This document shows positions 1 through 10,341 of a DNA stretch of 64,000 bases, piece by piece. The notes below the pieces were generated by a model, which was not told where the DNA came from, did no database searches, and worked only from the letters and a program-made list of their open reading frames with translations. Origin of the DNA: Verrucomicrobiota bacterium (GTDB lineage Bacteria; Verrucomicrobiota; Verrucomicrobiia; Opitutales; UBA953); NCBI GenBank assembly GCA_026397965.1, contig JAPLTU010000040.1, positions 86,642 through 150,641 on the forward strand, given 5' to 3'. The position numbers and the translations under genes were made by a program. Position 1 is the stretch's first letter; each line of letters begins with the position of its first letter.

Positions 1-621
1 GCCTATGAACACATCGACCCGACGGTGGTTGGTAATGAACGCATGGTGCTCGTGAGCGATCAGTCCGGACGGAGTAATATCACGATGAAGGCGAAATCGT
101 TGGGCATCGACCTCGACCGCGATTCACCTGCGACCAGTACCGCGCTGGATGAACTTAAGAAACTCGAGCATGCCGGCTGGAGCTTCGAAGACGCGGAAGC
201 CTCACTGGCACTTCTGTTGCGCCGTCACTTAGGCAAGACGAAGACCGTTCCGTTTGAAGTGATGTCTTATCATGTCACTGCTCGCGGGGCTCGGGGCTCG
301 GCGTACTGTGAAGCCGTGGTGCGGGTCAACATCGGCGGCAAGGAGTCGCTCACGGTGGCGGAGGGCGACGGTCCTGTGCATGCGCTCGACCAAGCTTTGC
401 GTTCGGCTTTGGTAAAATCCTTCCCGAAAATCGCCAAGGTCAGTCTGGTGGATTATAAGGTGCGCATCTTAGGCGGCGCGGATGGCACGGCCGCCAAAAC
501 CCGCGTGGTCATCCGTTCCTCGGACGGTAAGACGTCATGGGGTACAGTCGGTGTGAGCGAAAACCTGGTCGAGGCATCGCTACGCGCCATCGTCGATGGT
601 TATGCTTACGCCTTGGCCTGA
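1..621 (+). CDS. cimA: (R)-citramalate synthase / 2-isopropylmalate synthase family, C-terminal part (5' end outside window)
   Basis: Frame 1 is open from base 1 (AYEHIDPTVVGNERMVLVSDQSGRSNI...). The C-terminal LeuA-type regulatory domain (VTARGARGSAYCEAVVRVNIGG...SWGTVGVSENLVEASLRAIVDGYAYAL) is typical of CimA. Confidence 0.85.
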   Translation, partial: AYEHIDPTVVGNERMVLVSDQSGRSNITMKAKSLGIDLDRDSPATSTALDELKKLEHAGWSFEDAEASLALLLRRHLGKTKTVPFEVMSYHVTARGARGSAYCEAVVRVNIGGKESLTVAEGDGPVHALDQALRSALVKSFPKIAKVSLVDYKVRILGGADGTAAKTRVVIRSSDGKTSWGTVGVSENLVEASLRAIVDGYAYALA

Positions 622-838
622 GTTGGTGGCTGACGCGTTGATTGCCATCTCAGGGGCGAGGTAGAAGTTTTCTACCCCGCCCTTGATGGATTCGCTTCTC
701 ATTCTCTTCACCTCAAGGGTAGGGGTTGGAAGCATTCAGGCCTAATCGACGGCACGGAACTGAGCGGTTTCTCGGATCAGCCGGAGCTGACCGAGGTCAC
801 GCTGGCCTTTTTAGCCCGGACGATTGGCAAGTAAACTT

Positions 839-1999
839 TTACTCTTTTAACCGGGCGATGACCGTCGAGCCGCGCAGGTCGACTTCGAAACAGCCCGTGT
901 CTTCGAGCATCCGGTAGAACTTGGCGTAACGCGGAGCGTCGCGTTCGAGTCCGGGGTATTCCTGGACCAGATATTTTTTGATAATTTCAACCTTCAGCCA
1001 TTCCCCGGGTGGCGCGAGCCCCGTGGCCACGTCGACGAGGGCTTCGATGATGTCCCGGCGTGAAAGCAATTCGCGACGGCGGTGGTCAGCTTCGGCTTTG
1101 CCCGCGGCTTGTTGGGCGGGGGTGAGATTCGGGTTGTCGCGATAATCTTGGCCAGAGGGTTCTGCTGGTCGGCGAGGCTCACGTTGGGGGCGCGGTTCGC
1201 GCTGGGCTCGGGGTTCGCGGGCGGCTCGGGGTTCGCGGGCTGGCCGTGGTTCACGGGTCGGACGAACGGAGGCTTCGGTAAAAATAATTTCGGGCAAAAG
1301 TTTATCGAACTGATCGAGTAAGGCGGTGACTTCGGTCTTAGTCTTCGGAGTCAGTTCCCGGATGGCTTGAGCCAAAAGCGCCAGGGCCGCTCGCGGATCA
1401 GATTTGGTACGCTGTTCTTGGTCCAAGCGGTCACGCAGTTCGGTGAGGTTGAGATAGTGATGGGCCGTCGAGCGTAAGGCCTTGTGGGTGCGTTCACCCA
1501 TGACAACGATGCGGACGCCAAGGCGCTTGGCGTCTTCGACGACTGGCGTGAAATCACTATCGTTGGTGACAAAGACCAGGGTGGTCGGCGGCTCGGCTCC
1601 AGCCATGAGCTTCACGGCGTCGATGGTGAGGCGCATGTCGGCCGCATTTTTCCCCGGCGTATAACTGCGCTGGTCGACGAGTTCGAGGGCGGGCCAATCG
1701 AGGGCGGCCGCGCGCCAGCCGCTGAGCCGGCCATTGAAATCGCCATAAGCCCGGGCGCAAGCGAGGGGAGTGGCGCCGACGAAACGTAGTAAGGTGGGCA
1801 GGTGTTGGTGCGAAACGTTATCGGCATCGATCAGAATCCCAATCCGCTGGTCTTTTTGTCCCCGGGCGGCTTCCGGCGTGGACGTGGAGCCCGCGGTTTC
1901 TTGACGGGTCGTCCGCGGCTTAGGTCGGCGGTTGGTACTGGAAGCGGATCGACCGCGTGGGGCGGCAGGTTTCTTGACTGATTTTGGACGCGGTGGCAC
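839..1999 (-). CDS. NYN-domain (LabA/DUF88-like) putative RNase with Arg/Pro-rich linker and C-terminal OST-HTH/LOTUS-like region
   Basis: RIGILIDADNVSHQHL...LVFVTNDSDFTPVVEDAKRLGVRIVVMGE matches the acidic motifs of the NYN/PIN-like fold. A REPRPAREPRAAREPRAQREPRPQREPRR linker follows. Confidence 0.8.
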   Translation of the reverse strand: MPPRPKSVKKPAAPRGRSASSTNRRPKPRTTRQETAGSTSTPEAARGQKDQRIGILIDADNVSHQHLPTLLRFVGATPLACARAYGDFNGRLSGWRAAALDWPALELVDQRSYTPGKNAADMRLTIDAVKLMAGAEPPTTLVFVTNDSDFTPVVEDAKRLGVRIVVMGERTHKALRSTAHHYLNLTELRDRLDQEQRTKSDPRAALALLAQAIRELTPKTKTEVTALLDQFDKLLPEIIFTEASVRPTREPRPAREPRAAREPRAQREPRPQREPRRPAEPSGQDYRDNPNLTPAQQAAGKAEADHRRRELLSRRDIIEALVDVATGLAPPGEWLKVEIIKKYLVQEYPGLERDAPRYAKFYRMLEDTGCFEVDLRGSTVIARLKE

Positions 2000-2301
2000 G
2001 GGAAGAATGGTTGCCCTAATCTCTGCTCTTAAAGTCTCGTTGCTACAATGCGAAATGCCGAACCGGATGTTTTAAGCCTTTTATACAGCTTTGCATGCCT
2101 CCTGGTTGGTGTCGGGATGGATTATTGTTACTGAATCTCGTCGCCAAGATGTCGCTGACTCGTGACTTATGCTCCCCCGGTTCGAGACGGGTTTAGGAAG
2201 TTAAGCCGGGGTCATTAATTTAAAATTAAGAAGTCGGTTTCGAAATAAATAATTAAAATATTTAGGTTGGAACTTCGCTGGATTATTGATTTTAAAAAGG
2301 T

Positions 2302-3456
2302 GTGAAAGCATTTAGTAGCATCCTTTGCCTATTACTAAGTTGCGGACTTTGGGCTTTAGAAAAAAAGCCGATGGAGGCCTCATGGATGGCTCGGCCCGGC
2401 CCGTGGGGGGAGTTGGAAGTGCACACGGTTTACCTGGCGGCACCCGATTCGCTTCTGGCGGCGGTGGCGAAGCCGAATTCCGTGACGCGGTGGACCTTTG
2501 AGCAAACGACGGAGCAATCGGTGCGCGCCTTGTTGGCGAGGATAGGCGTCCAAGCGGAGACGGTGACGCGTTTGTTCTCTTCGGATCGGTCGCAGGCGAA
2601 CGGTAATACGGTCGTCCTGCATCCGGAGGTTGAGGATTTGAAGTCACTTTCACCCGAGGTGCGAAGTGCCCTTTATACCGTACTAGCCAAATCAGCGGCC
2701 AACGAATATCAGCGAGACCCGGTCTACATCTTAGGTGGGCATATCGATGAGTGGCTGATGGATGCCGAATTGAACGAGGAACAGCGGACGCTCTTTCGGC
2801 AGCTGGTATGGCGTCGCGGAGACGCGATCGTCTTTAGTGATATCGCAGCCTTGCTCACACTGGCGAAAAATTCCGATGAGGTCTTAAATATTTTCCGCAC
2901 GGTGACACGGGTCCGTAGTTTGATCGTGGAATTGAAGCTGCCGCTTAAGTCGGACCGTAAGCAGTTCTTGGAGTATTGGACCGCCGGTCAGGTAGATGCT
3001 CCACGACTGACGTTCATCAACGCCATCACTTCGCGTCGTGCTCCGCAGACGGTCGACATCACGCACTTCCTTCCCTCCCTGATGCGTCAGCGGGCTTACA
3101 CCTTTCCGGAAATGGAATTAGGGCTCAAAGGCCGTTTCCCAGATTGCCATTGGACCTCGCTGAATTTTTTTAACATCACCCCCAAGGATTATTTTCTGGA
3201 TACACGGTTGGCCGCCGCTCACTTGTTGGAGAATTATGCGGCGATTGACGCGCCTTATCACTTCGGCGACGTGCTATGCTTCATCGATAACGGAGAAGGC
3301 CTGCACACTTGTGTCTATATCGCGGACGATATCGTCCTGACCAAGAACGGTGATAGCATTTTGGCGCCTTGGGCGCTCATGACCATCGCTGACGTCCAGT
3401 CGATTTACCGCCGGACGTCCAGCACCCGCATTCAAGGCTATCGTCTGAAGCGCTAA
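2302..3456 (+). CDS. Hypothetical exported protein (weak NlpC/P60-like C-terminus)
   Basis: Long ORF with GTG start and an N-terminal hydrophobic signal (MKAFSSILCLLLSCGLWA). The C-terminal HFGDVLCFIDNGEGLHTCVYIADD resembles cysteine peptidase-type domains. Confidence 0.6.
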   Translation: MKAFSSILCLLLSCGLWALEKKPMEASWMARPGPWGELEVHTVYLAAPDSLLAAVAKPNSVTRWTFEQTTEQSVRALLARIGVQAETVTRLFSSDRSQANGNTVVLHPEVEDLKSLSPEVRSALYTVLAKSAANEYQRDPVYILGGHIDEWLMDAELNEEQRTLFRQLVWRRGDAIVFSDIAALLTLAKNSDEVLNIFRTVTRVRSLIVELKLPLKSDRKQFLEYWTAGQVDAPRLTFINAITSRRAPQTVDITHFLPSLMRQRAYTFPEMELGLKGRFPDCHWTSLNFFNITPKDYFLDTRLAAAHLLENYAAIDAPYHFGDVLCFIDNGEGLHTCVYIADDIVLTKNGDSILAPWALMTIADVQSIYRRTSSTRIQGYRLKR

Positions 3457-3461
3457 AGGAT

Positions 3462-3533
3462 TGTCCCCGGCAGGAATCGAACCTGCATTACCAGTTTAGG
3501 AAACCAGTGTTCTATCCGTTGAACTACGAGGAC
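3462..3533 (-). tRNA. tRNA-Arg(CCT)
   Basis: The reverse complement GTCCTCGTAGTTCAACGGATAGAACACTGGTTTCCTAAACTGGTAATGCAGGTTCGATTCCTGCCGGGGACA folds as a full cloverleaf with anticodon CCT. CCA is not encoded. Confidence 0.93.
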
Positions 3534-3602
3534 GTAGGGTGAATTTAATGGGGGATTAGTTCTTGCGAGCAAGCCTGCATCGGGCGTGAGAGGCTTGACA
3601 GC

Positions 3603-4673
3603 GTGGGGGTTCTGGTGAGTTCTGGTGGGGTGAATGTCTTCCATTTGTTCGCCGAAGCGCCCTTGGTCATTCCGAGTTGGGCCTGGGCGGTTTTCTTGGC
3701 GTTTGTGGCGGCAATCCTCGCGATTGATTTAGGAGTATTCAACAAGAAGGACCAGACGCCAACTTTCAAGGAGGCCGTGGCTTGGTGCGTGGTCTGGCTT
3801 AGTTTGGCAGTAGGTTTTGGCTTCCTGCTTTCTGCTTGGAGAGGTTCCGAGGTCGCGGAACTTTTTGCGGCGGGCTACGTCTTGGAGTTAGCCCTCTCGG
3901 TCGATAATCTCTTCATCTTCATCTTAGTCTTCGCCCATTTCAATATTCCCGAATCTCTGCAGCGGCGGGTACTTTTCTGGGGTATCATCGGCGCGGTCAT
4001 GATGCGCGCCGTCTTCATCATCGTCGGAGTTGCCGCGGTGGACCGTTTCGCGATTTTGCTGCCGCTGTTCGGGGCGTTCTTATTATTTACCGGAATAAAA
4101 CTGGCCTTCACCAATGATGAGGAGGAAGGAAAGGGGGTCGACGAGAATTTCATCGTCCGGCTGGCTCGCAAGGTACTCCCTTTGACCCCTCGGCTGCATG
4201 GTAACGCTTTCTGGGTTTTAGAAAACGGGAAGCGCTTATTCACGCCTTTATTTGTCGTGCTTCTGGTCATTGAAGGCACGGACTTGCTTTTCGCGGTAGA
4301 TTCGATTCCGGCCGTGTTGGGGATTTTACCGCCCGAAATGGCCATCGAAGAAAAACGCTTCATTGCTTTCACATCGAATATTTTCGCCATCATGGGCCTA
4401 CGTTCGATGTACTTTGCGATCGCCGGCTTTATGCACTTGTTTCGCTTCCTTAAGCCCGCTCTGTCCTTTGTCCTTGTTTTCATAGGCGTTAAGATGATTT
4501 TCCCGTGGTGCGCCGGCCTCGGTCAGCCAACGGGACATATTGCCGCTTGGGTGCCGGACGAATTGCAGCACGACGGGCGGGTGCACATCCCGACCGAGGT
4601 CTCTCTGGCGATTATCGGCTTGGTGCTGGCCGTGGCGGTCGCGTTTTCCGTCACTTTCCCTAAACGGAAATAA
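3603..4673 (+). CDS. TerC family integral membrane protein
   Basis: Hydrophobic polytopic protein with the TerC signatures LELALSVDNLFIFILVFAHFNIP and VIEGTDLLFAVDSIPAVLGI. Confidence 0.9.
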   Translation: MGVLVSSGGVNVFHLFAEAPLVIPSWAWAVFLAFVAAILAIDLGVFNKKDQTPTFKEAVAWCVVWLSLAVGFGFLLSAWRGSEVAELFAAGYVLELALSVDNLFIFILVFAHFNIPESLQRRVLFWGIIGAVMMRAVFIIVGVAAVDRFAILLPLFGAFLLFTGIKLAFTNDEEEGKGVDENFIVRLARKVLPLTPRLHGNAFWVLENGKRLFTPLFVVLLVIEGTDLLFAVDSIPAVLGILPPEMAIEEKRFIAFTSNIFAIMGLRSMYFAIAGFMHLFRFLKPALSFVLVFIGVKMIFPWCAGLGQPTGHIAAWVPDELQHDGRVHIPTEVSLAIIGLVLAVAVAFSVTFPKRK

Positions 4674-4721
4674 GAGAGTTTTGGTGTTTCCACTGGCGGG
4701 GCTCTCCGCCACGCTGGCAAG

Positions 4722-6524
4722 GTGCTCAAGGGGCGTCATAAGATCTACATTCCTCACCTGAAGGGAAGTCGCGGCTTGTTGGCTTTGGCGATTTTCTTCG
4801 GCTTACTTTACGGTGTTTCGCAAGCTCTTGGCATCCCTTTTCTGATCGGCAAGGTCTTGCCTTTGGCCTTTGGCTCGGCCGCTGAGCGTGCCGCGCCCTT
4901 ACTTTCCTTTCCCCAATGGACGGGGTGGGGGCCGCTTTTCCTGCCCAAGGGCTACGAAGTACTCTTTGCGGTCGCCTTCCTACCGATTGTTTTTGTCGTC
5001 CGTGGGATTGCGCAATTTTTCGCCAGCTTTTTGATCAACCTTGCGGGATTGCGGGTCGTCGAGTCGGTCCGCTTGGCGGTCTTCGATAAGTTGCAAAGGA
5101 TGCATCTCGGATTTTTCGGGAAGATCCCGACCGGAGACCTGATGCAGCGTCTCACCGGCGACGTGCAATCGGTACGATTGGTCTTGGTGGATGTTTCGAC
5201 GGATTTGATCATCCAGCCATTCACGCTCGTGGGTGCCTTGGCGGTCGTTCTCTGGAAATGCTTCACGATGCCTGGCGGCTTATGGTTCCTGCTCTGCCTT
5301 GGCGTCGTTCCGGTTTCGGTTTTCCTGGTTCGAGCTATCGGTCAGGCTTTGCAATCTCGGGCGGGACGCGCCCTTTCCAGTTCGGCTGGGCTGAATAGCA
5401 TCGTCGTCGAAAACCTGCAATCTCCCAGGGAGATCAGGGCGTATGGGTTGCAACAGCGGGAGATGGAACGCTTTGGCTTATGCAGTCGGGAGGGCTTGCG
5501 GATGCAGGCCAAGTTGGCGCGTTACGATAAGTCTCTCTCGCCTTTGCTCGAAGCGGTTTCCGCCTGCGGCATCGCGTTGGCGGTTTGGTTTGGGGCGGGT
5601 GCCGGGATGCAGTACCAGGATTTAATCACGATTATCACTGCGATCTATATCGCCTATGACCCGATTAAGAAATTGGGCCGGATGAATAATCTGATCACCA
5701 TGGCGGAGTCAGGACTTTCGCGCCTGGAAGAGGTTCTCGACGCCCCTATCGATGTCGCAGATCTGCCAGAAGCTAAGCCGCTCGCCCGGGTGCGCGGAGC
5801 CATCGCCTTTGAGGGGCTCACTTTTGCTTATGGTGAGGAAGTCATCCTTAATTCGCTCACGCTGCAGATTCCCGCTGGGCAATCGGTGGCACTCGTTGGG
5901 CCCAGTGGCGCCGGTAAGAGCACTTTCGTTAACTTAGTCCCGCGGTTTTTCGACCCCCAGCAGGGCTTGATTAAGGTCGATGGCCTGAATGTCAGGGAAG
6001 TTCGGCAAGCTGATTTACGGGCTAATATTGCCTTGGTTTCCCAGGAGCCCGTTTTGTTTAATGAAAGCATCATGGAGAACATCCGCTTAGGACGTGCGAG
6101 CGCCACCGATGCGGAAGTCTTGGCCGCGGCGAAATGAGCTGGGGTGTCTGACTTCATTCAATCCTTCCCCGAGGGGTTTGCAACGCGCGTGGGAGAACGC
6201 GGCTCGCGTCTATCCGGCGGCCAACGCCAGCGCATCTCCATCGCCCGGGCTTTTTTGAAAGACGCGCCTATCCTAATCTTAGATGAGGCCACTTCAGCCT
6301 TGGACACAGAAACGGAGCGCGGCATCCAGCAGTCGCTCTCCTTCCTGATGAAAGGCCGGACGACATTGATCGTGGCCCACCGTTTTAGTACGATTCGAGA
6401 TGTGGACCGTGTCTTAGTGTTTGACGCTGGTTGCATCGTAGCGGATGGCTCGCGCGAGGAAGTCTACCGTTCCTCTGAGCTCTTCCGTCGCTTGTGGGAT
6501 AACCAATCCAAGGGCCTCGCTTAA
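4722..6524 (+). pseudogene. ABC exporter (MsbA-like, TM domain + ATPase) interrupted by a single in-frame TGA at 6135-6137
   Basis: ORFs 4722-6137 and 6144-6524 share one frame. The first has the TM domain, Walker A (GPSGAGKST) and Q-loop. The second has [16 protein letters not shown], Walker B ([11 protein letters not shown]) and the H-loop. Confidence 0.85.
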
Positions 6525-6525
6525 G

Positions 6526-7524
6526 GTGCGTATCTTGGTTGTAAAATTCTCCGGACTCCGCGGTGCGTTGGCCGCGACAGCGGGTATACGCTCGATTCGC
6601 GAGCGCCACCCTGGCGCGACATTTACTTTTGTTACGCTCCCTGACTCGGAGCCCGCGCTCGAGGGTTGCCCGCCCGTCGTCGAGGTTCTGGGGGTTAATC
6701 CCTCGCAAGGCCTATTCTCAGTCATCGCCCACCTGCGTCGGCAGCGTTTCGACGTGGCCATCGCTTTGGGCGGACATCCCCGGGCGTTGCGTTTGGTAGC
6801 CTTAAGCGGGGCACGTAAGCGCGTCTGTGCGGGGCATGCCTCATTCTTATTGCGTCCGTTTTATCACCGCGAAGTTTTTGGCACCGCCGTCGATCCCCAT
6901 GAGGCGGCGCGCGATCATGAAGTGATGGCTCAGGCTTTAGATTTTCATGCCGAGCCGCCGGCGATGTGGTTTGCGCCGTCCCGCATGCAGGAGCACGGCC
7001 TTTTGGTCGAAGATCGGCGCTACGCAGTGATTCATCCTGGGTCGTCGCGGCCGGAGCGGATTTTAGAAATTGATAAGTGGGCCTCCGTGGCTCGCGAGCT
7101 CGTCAGCAATTATGCGGTCGATCGCATCGTGATTTCAGCGGGGGTCGCTGGCGAAGAGCGGATTATGGCGGAAGCGTTGTGTGGCCTGATCGGCCCGGTG
7201 GCGATGTCTACGGCCGGTCGACTCCGCTTTGCGCAAGTGGCCAAACTCATTCAAGGTGCCCGCCTATTCTTGGGCGCGGACTCCTCCGTTTTACAATTGG
7301 CGGCGGCCGTGGGCACTCCTGTGGTCGGTGTTTTTGGTCCATCTGATTATGCCCGTGCCCGCCCCTGGGGGACTATTAACCGAGTGGTGCGTATAGACAC
7401 GGCTCATTTTGAAGGAGAAGCTCGGCAGGATTATCTTGCACGCATGGACCGCGCCCTCGCACGAATCACGCCGGTGCAAGTTTCGCGGGCGGCCGAAGAA
7501 GTCTTACGCATTACAGCGCTTTGA
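6526..7524 (+). CDS. Glycosyltransferase family 9 (LPS heptosyltransferase-like)
   Basis: MRILVVKFSGLRGALAATAGIRSIRERHPGATFTFV and RLFLGADSSVLQLAAAVGTPVVGVFGPSD are GT9 hallmarks. The GTG at 6526 directly follows the previous stop. Confidence 0.85.
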   Translation: MRILVVKFSGLRGALAATAGIRSIRERHPGATFTFVTLPDSEPALEGCPPVVEVLGVNPSQGLFSVIAHLRRQRFDVAIALGGHPRALRLVALSGARKRVCAGHASFLLRPFYHREVFGTAVDPHEAARDHEVMAQALDFHAEPPAMWFAPSRMQEHGLLVEDRRYAVIHPGSSRPERILEIDKWASVARELVSNYAVDRIVISAGVAGEERIMAEALCGLIGPVAMSTAGRLRFAQVAKLIQGARLFLGADSSVLQLAAAVGTPVVGVFGPSDYARARPWGTINRVVRIDTAHFEGEARQDYLARMDRALARITPVQVSRAAEEVLRITAL

Positions 7525-7567
7525 TTCCTCCGCTTGACCTCTCGCCAGCCGCCCCGACAGTGAATCG

Positions 7568-8989
7568 GTGACTCCCGCCGAGAATCATTATGACGCTGTT
7601 ATCATCGGCGCAGGCATGTCGGGTCTGGCCGCTGCCGTTCGGCTAGCGATGTACGATCGGCGCGTATTGGTCCTGGAACGACACAACGCCCCCGGAGGCT
7701 TAAATTCTTTCTATGCCAAGGGCGGCCGCAAATATGATGTCGGCCTGCATGCCCTTACTAATTGGGTGCCGGAGGGGGTGAAGGGCGCTCCGCTGGTCAA
7801 GCTGATGCGTCAATTGCGTATCCGGCGCGAAGAATTAGACTTATGCCCGCAATTCGGATCAAAGGTGACCATGGCTGGGAAAAACCTCCGGCTTAATAAT
7901 CGCTACGATGATTTATTGACCGATGTGGCGACCGAATTTCCGAAATCAGTCGATCGGTTCCGCGAGTTAGATGCCTGGATTGCGGGGCTTGATGAGGCCG
8001 CGCTCCAGGCGCATGGTGGCTCGGCACGGGCTTTGCTCGATGAACGCCTCGGCGACCCGTTGCTGCGCGACATGCTGCTCCTCCCTACCTGTTTCTATGG
8101 CAGCGCGCTCGAGGATGATATCGAAGTATCGCAGTTCGCCGTGATGTGGCGCTCACTATTTCGCGAGGGTTTTGCGCGGCCGTTTATCGGAGTCCGCCAA
8201 GTCGTCCGCATTCTCTTGGCCCGTTGTCGGGAGCACGGGGTCGAGCGTCGCATGAAGTGCGGGGTAAAATCGATGGAGGTTAAGGCGGGTCGCGTGGCAG
8301 CCTTACAGTTAGATGACGGCACGGAAGTAACCGCGGCGGCGATTTACTCATCGGCCGGAGCCGTGGAGACGCAGCGTCTGCGCTCGGATGTCTTGCCGCA
8401 GGTAGGCACTTCGGAGATTGGGCGCCTGGGCTATGCCGAAACTATCGCGACTTATGAGCCGACCGCATTTCAGAATTTCAAATGGCAGGACACGATTATT
8501 TTCTTCTGTGACGATGAGCGCTTTACTTACCGCTCGCCGGCATCGCTCGTCGATCCGCGTTCCGGCGTAATCTGCATTCCGAATAATTATCATTACGGCG
8601 AGGGTCGGGCGCTGGATGAGGGCTGGCTGCGCGTCACCGCTCTGGCCAATCACGACGCCTGGTGCGCTTTGCCCGAGGACGAGTATCAAGGCCGCAAGCA
8701 GGAGTGGTGCGGGCGATTGAATCGCGTTGCCCGGGCGCACTTACCCGCGGTTTCAGATGGGTCGCATGATACGGCCTTGACGTCGACCGATGTCTTTACC
8801 CCGCGCACGGTCCGCAAGTTTACCGGGCATTTGAACGGGGCTATTTACGGTTCACCGGTGAAGCGACGGGATGGTCGGACCAATCTGACGAATCTCTTCC
8901 TGATCGGAACGGACCAAGGATTCCTTGGGGTCACGGGCGCAATGCTGTCTGGTATTTCGATGGCGAACCTGCATGGTTTGAAGGCGTAG
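7568..8989 (+). CDS. FAD-dependent phytoene desaturase/isomerase-like (CrtI-type) oxidoreductase
   Basis: N-terminal dinucleotide-binding motif DAVIIGAGMSGLAAAVRLAMYDRRVLVLERHNAPGGLNSF and C-terminal LFLIGTDQGFLGVTGAMLSGISMAN. Confidence 0.8.
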   Translation: MTPAENHYDAVIIGAGMSGLAAAVRLAMYDRRVLVLERHNAPGGLNSFYAKGGRKYDVGLHALTNWVPEGVKGAPLVKLMRQLRIRREELDLCPQFGSKVTMAGKNLRLNNRYDDLLTDVATEFPKSVDRFRELDAWIAGLDEAALQAHGGSARALLDERLGDPLLRDMLLLPTCFYGSALEDDIEVSQFAVMWRSLFREGFARPFIGVRQVVRILLARCREHGVERRMKCGVKSMEVKAGRVAALQLDDGTEVTAAAIYSSAGAVETQRLRSDVLPQVGTSEIGRLGYAETIATYEPTAFQNFKWQDTIIFFCDDERFTYRSPASLVDPRSGVICIPNNYHYGEGRALDEGWLRVTALANHDAWCALPEDEYQGRKQEWCGRLNRVARAHLPAVSDGSHDTALTSTDVFTPRTVRKFTGHLNGAIYGSPVKRRDGRTNLTNLFLIGTDQGFLGVTGAMLSGISMANLHGLKA

Positions 8990-8998
8990 TCTTTCCCC

Positions 8999-10339
8999 AT
9001 GCGCGAGTCCCCTATTACCGCCGTCAATGAGCGTCCGCTCTGGCGCGACCTTGCCCAGCCGGCGGTCATCGTCGGGGCCTTGGGGTATTTCGTAGATATT
9101 TACGACCTGACGTTGTTCATGACAATCCGTAAGGACAGCCTCACCAGCCTCGGTCTCGGGCATCTGATCAGCGGAGCCGCTTGGTATCAGGATCTGCTTT
9201 CTTGGCAGATGATGGGTATGCTTATCGGGGGAATTCTTTTTGGCATCCTTGGGGACCGGATGGGGCGGTTGACCACGCTGTTCGGTTCTATCCTGCTTTA
9301 TTCCATCGCGAATATCGCCAATGGCATGGTGCATAGCTTTGAGGCTTACGCGACTTGGCGCTTCATCGCTGGTCTTGGCTTGGCGGGTGAGCTGGGTGGA
9401 TGCATTGCGCTCGTCTCTGAAACGCTTTCGAAGGAACGTCGAGGTTATGGTACTGCCTTGGTCGCTACGGTCGGCGTCTTTGGCGCCGTCGTCGCCGGTT
9501 TTATGGCGGATCATGTTGGTGATATCGGTCGCGTGGTGGGAGGTCTTTTCGGCACGACGGTCGAGGGTTGGCGCATGAGTTATTTCATCGGGGGCGGATT
9601 GGGTCTGATGCTGCTGGCTTTGCGGGTCGGGGTGCGAGAGTCCGGCATGTATCATCAGGCAAAAGAGCATGCGGAAGTCGGCTCCGTGGCCCGCGGAAAT
9701 TTCTTTGCCCTGTTTTCCAGTCGCGAACGTTTTGGGCGCTATCTGCGTTGTATTCTGATCGGTCTACCAACTTGGTTTATGATCGGAATCCTCGTGCAGC
9801 GGGCCTCTACCGTGTTCGCGCCGGCCGCTGGGATCCAGGGCGAGCCAATCAAGGATAACTGGTCCGTCGCCGCTTTTTATCTCGGGCTTACTTTCGGCGA
9901 CCTTGCCAGCGGCATTGCGAGTCAGCTGCTTCGTTCGCGGAAGAAGGTCGTACTTGGATTCCTCCTCTTCAGCTTGGTCTGCGTCGGCGTGTATCTCTTC
10001 GGGACATCGGGCTGGACTTCCACCGCTTACTACCGGCTTATTTTCCTAATGGGCTTCGGTATGGGCTATTGGGCGCTCTTTGTGACGATTGCGGCTGAGC
10101 AGTTTGGCACGAACCTGCGGGCCACCGTTGCGACCACGGTGCCTAACTTTGCCCGTGGTTCGCTGGTGCCGTTGACTTTCCTTTTTACGTTTTTGGCGAT
10201 GCCCCTGAATCAGGCGCGGGTCGTGCCATCGATTGCCGGGGCGATTCTTGGCCTGATTTGCTTCGGCGCTGCTTTCATCGCCCTATGGACGATGGAAGAG
10301 ACCTTTGGCAAAGACCTGGATTATCAGGAGAAAGAGTAA
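8999..10339 (+). CDS. MFS transporter
   Basis: Polytopic protein with the MFS loop motif GILGDRMGRLTTLFGSILLYS. Confidence 0.82.
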   Translation: MRESPITAVNERPLWRDLAQPAVIVGALGYFVDIYDLTLFMTIRKDSLTSLGLGHLISGAAWYQDLLSWQMMGMLIGGILFGILGDRMGRLTTLFGSILLYSIANIANGMVHSFEAYATWRFIAGLGLAGELGGCIALVSETLSKERRGYGTALVATVGVFGAVVAGFMADHVGDIGRVVGGLFGTTVEGWRMSYFIGGGLGLMLLALRVGVRESGMYHQAKEHAEVGSVARGNFFALFSSRERFGRYLRCILIGLPTWFMIGILVQRASTVFAPAAGIQGEPIKDNWSVAAFYLGLTFGDLASGIASQLLRSRKKVVLGFLLFSLVCVGVYLFGTSGWTSTAYYRLIFLMGFGMGYWALFVTIAAEQFGTNLRATVATTVPNFARGSLVPLTFLFTFLAMPLNQARVVPSIAGAILGLICFGAAFIALWTMEETFGKDLDYQEKE

Positions 10340-10341
10340 GC

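Noticed and set aside
1082-1321. Gly-rich plus-strand ORF
   Set aside because: Antisense of the REPR repeat in the NYN gene.
6135-6170. Selenocysteine recoding at the ABC transporter TGA
   Set aside because: The position is not a Cys/redox site in this family and no obvious SECIS hairpin is visible right after the TGA. A mutation or error is more likely.
8852-9670. 272-aa minus-strand ORF
   Set aside because: Shadow of the oxidoreductase end and MFS gene; composition is not protein-like.
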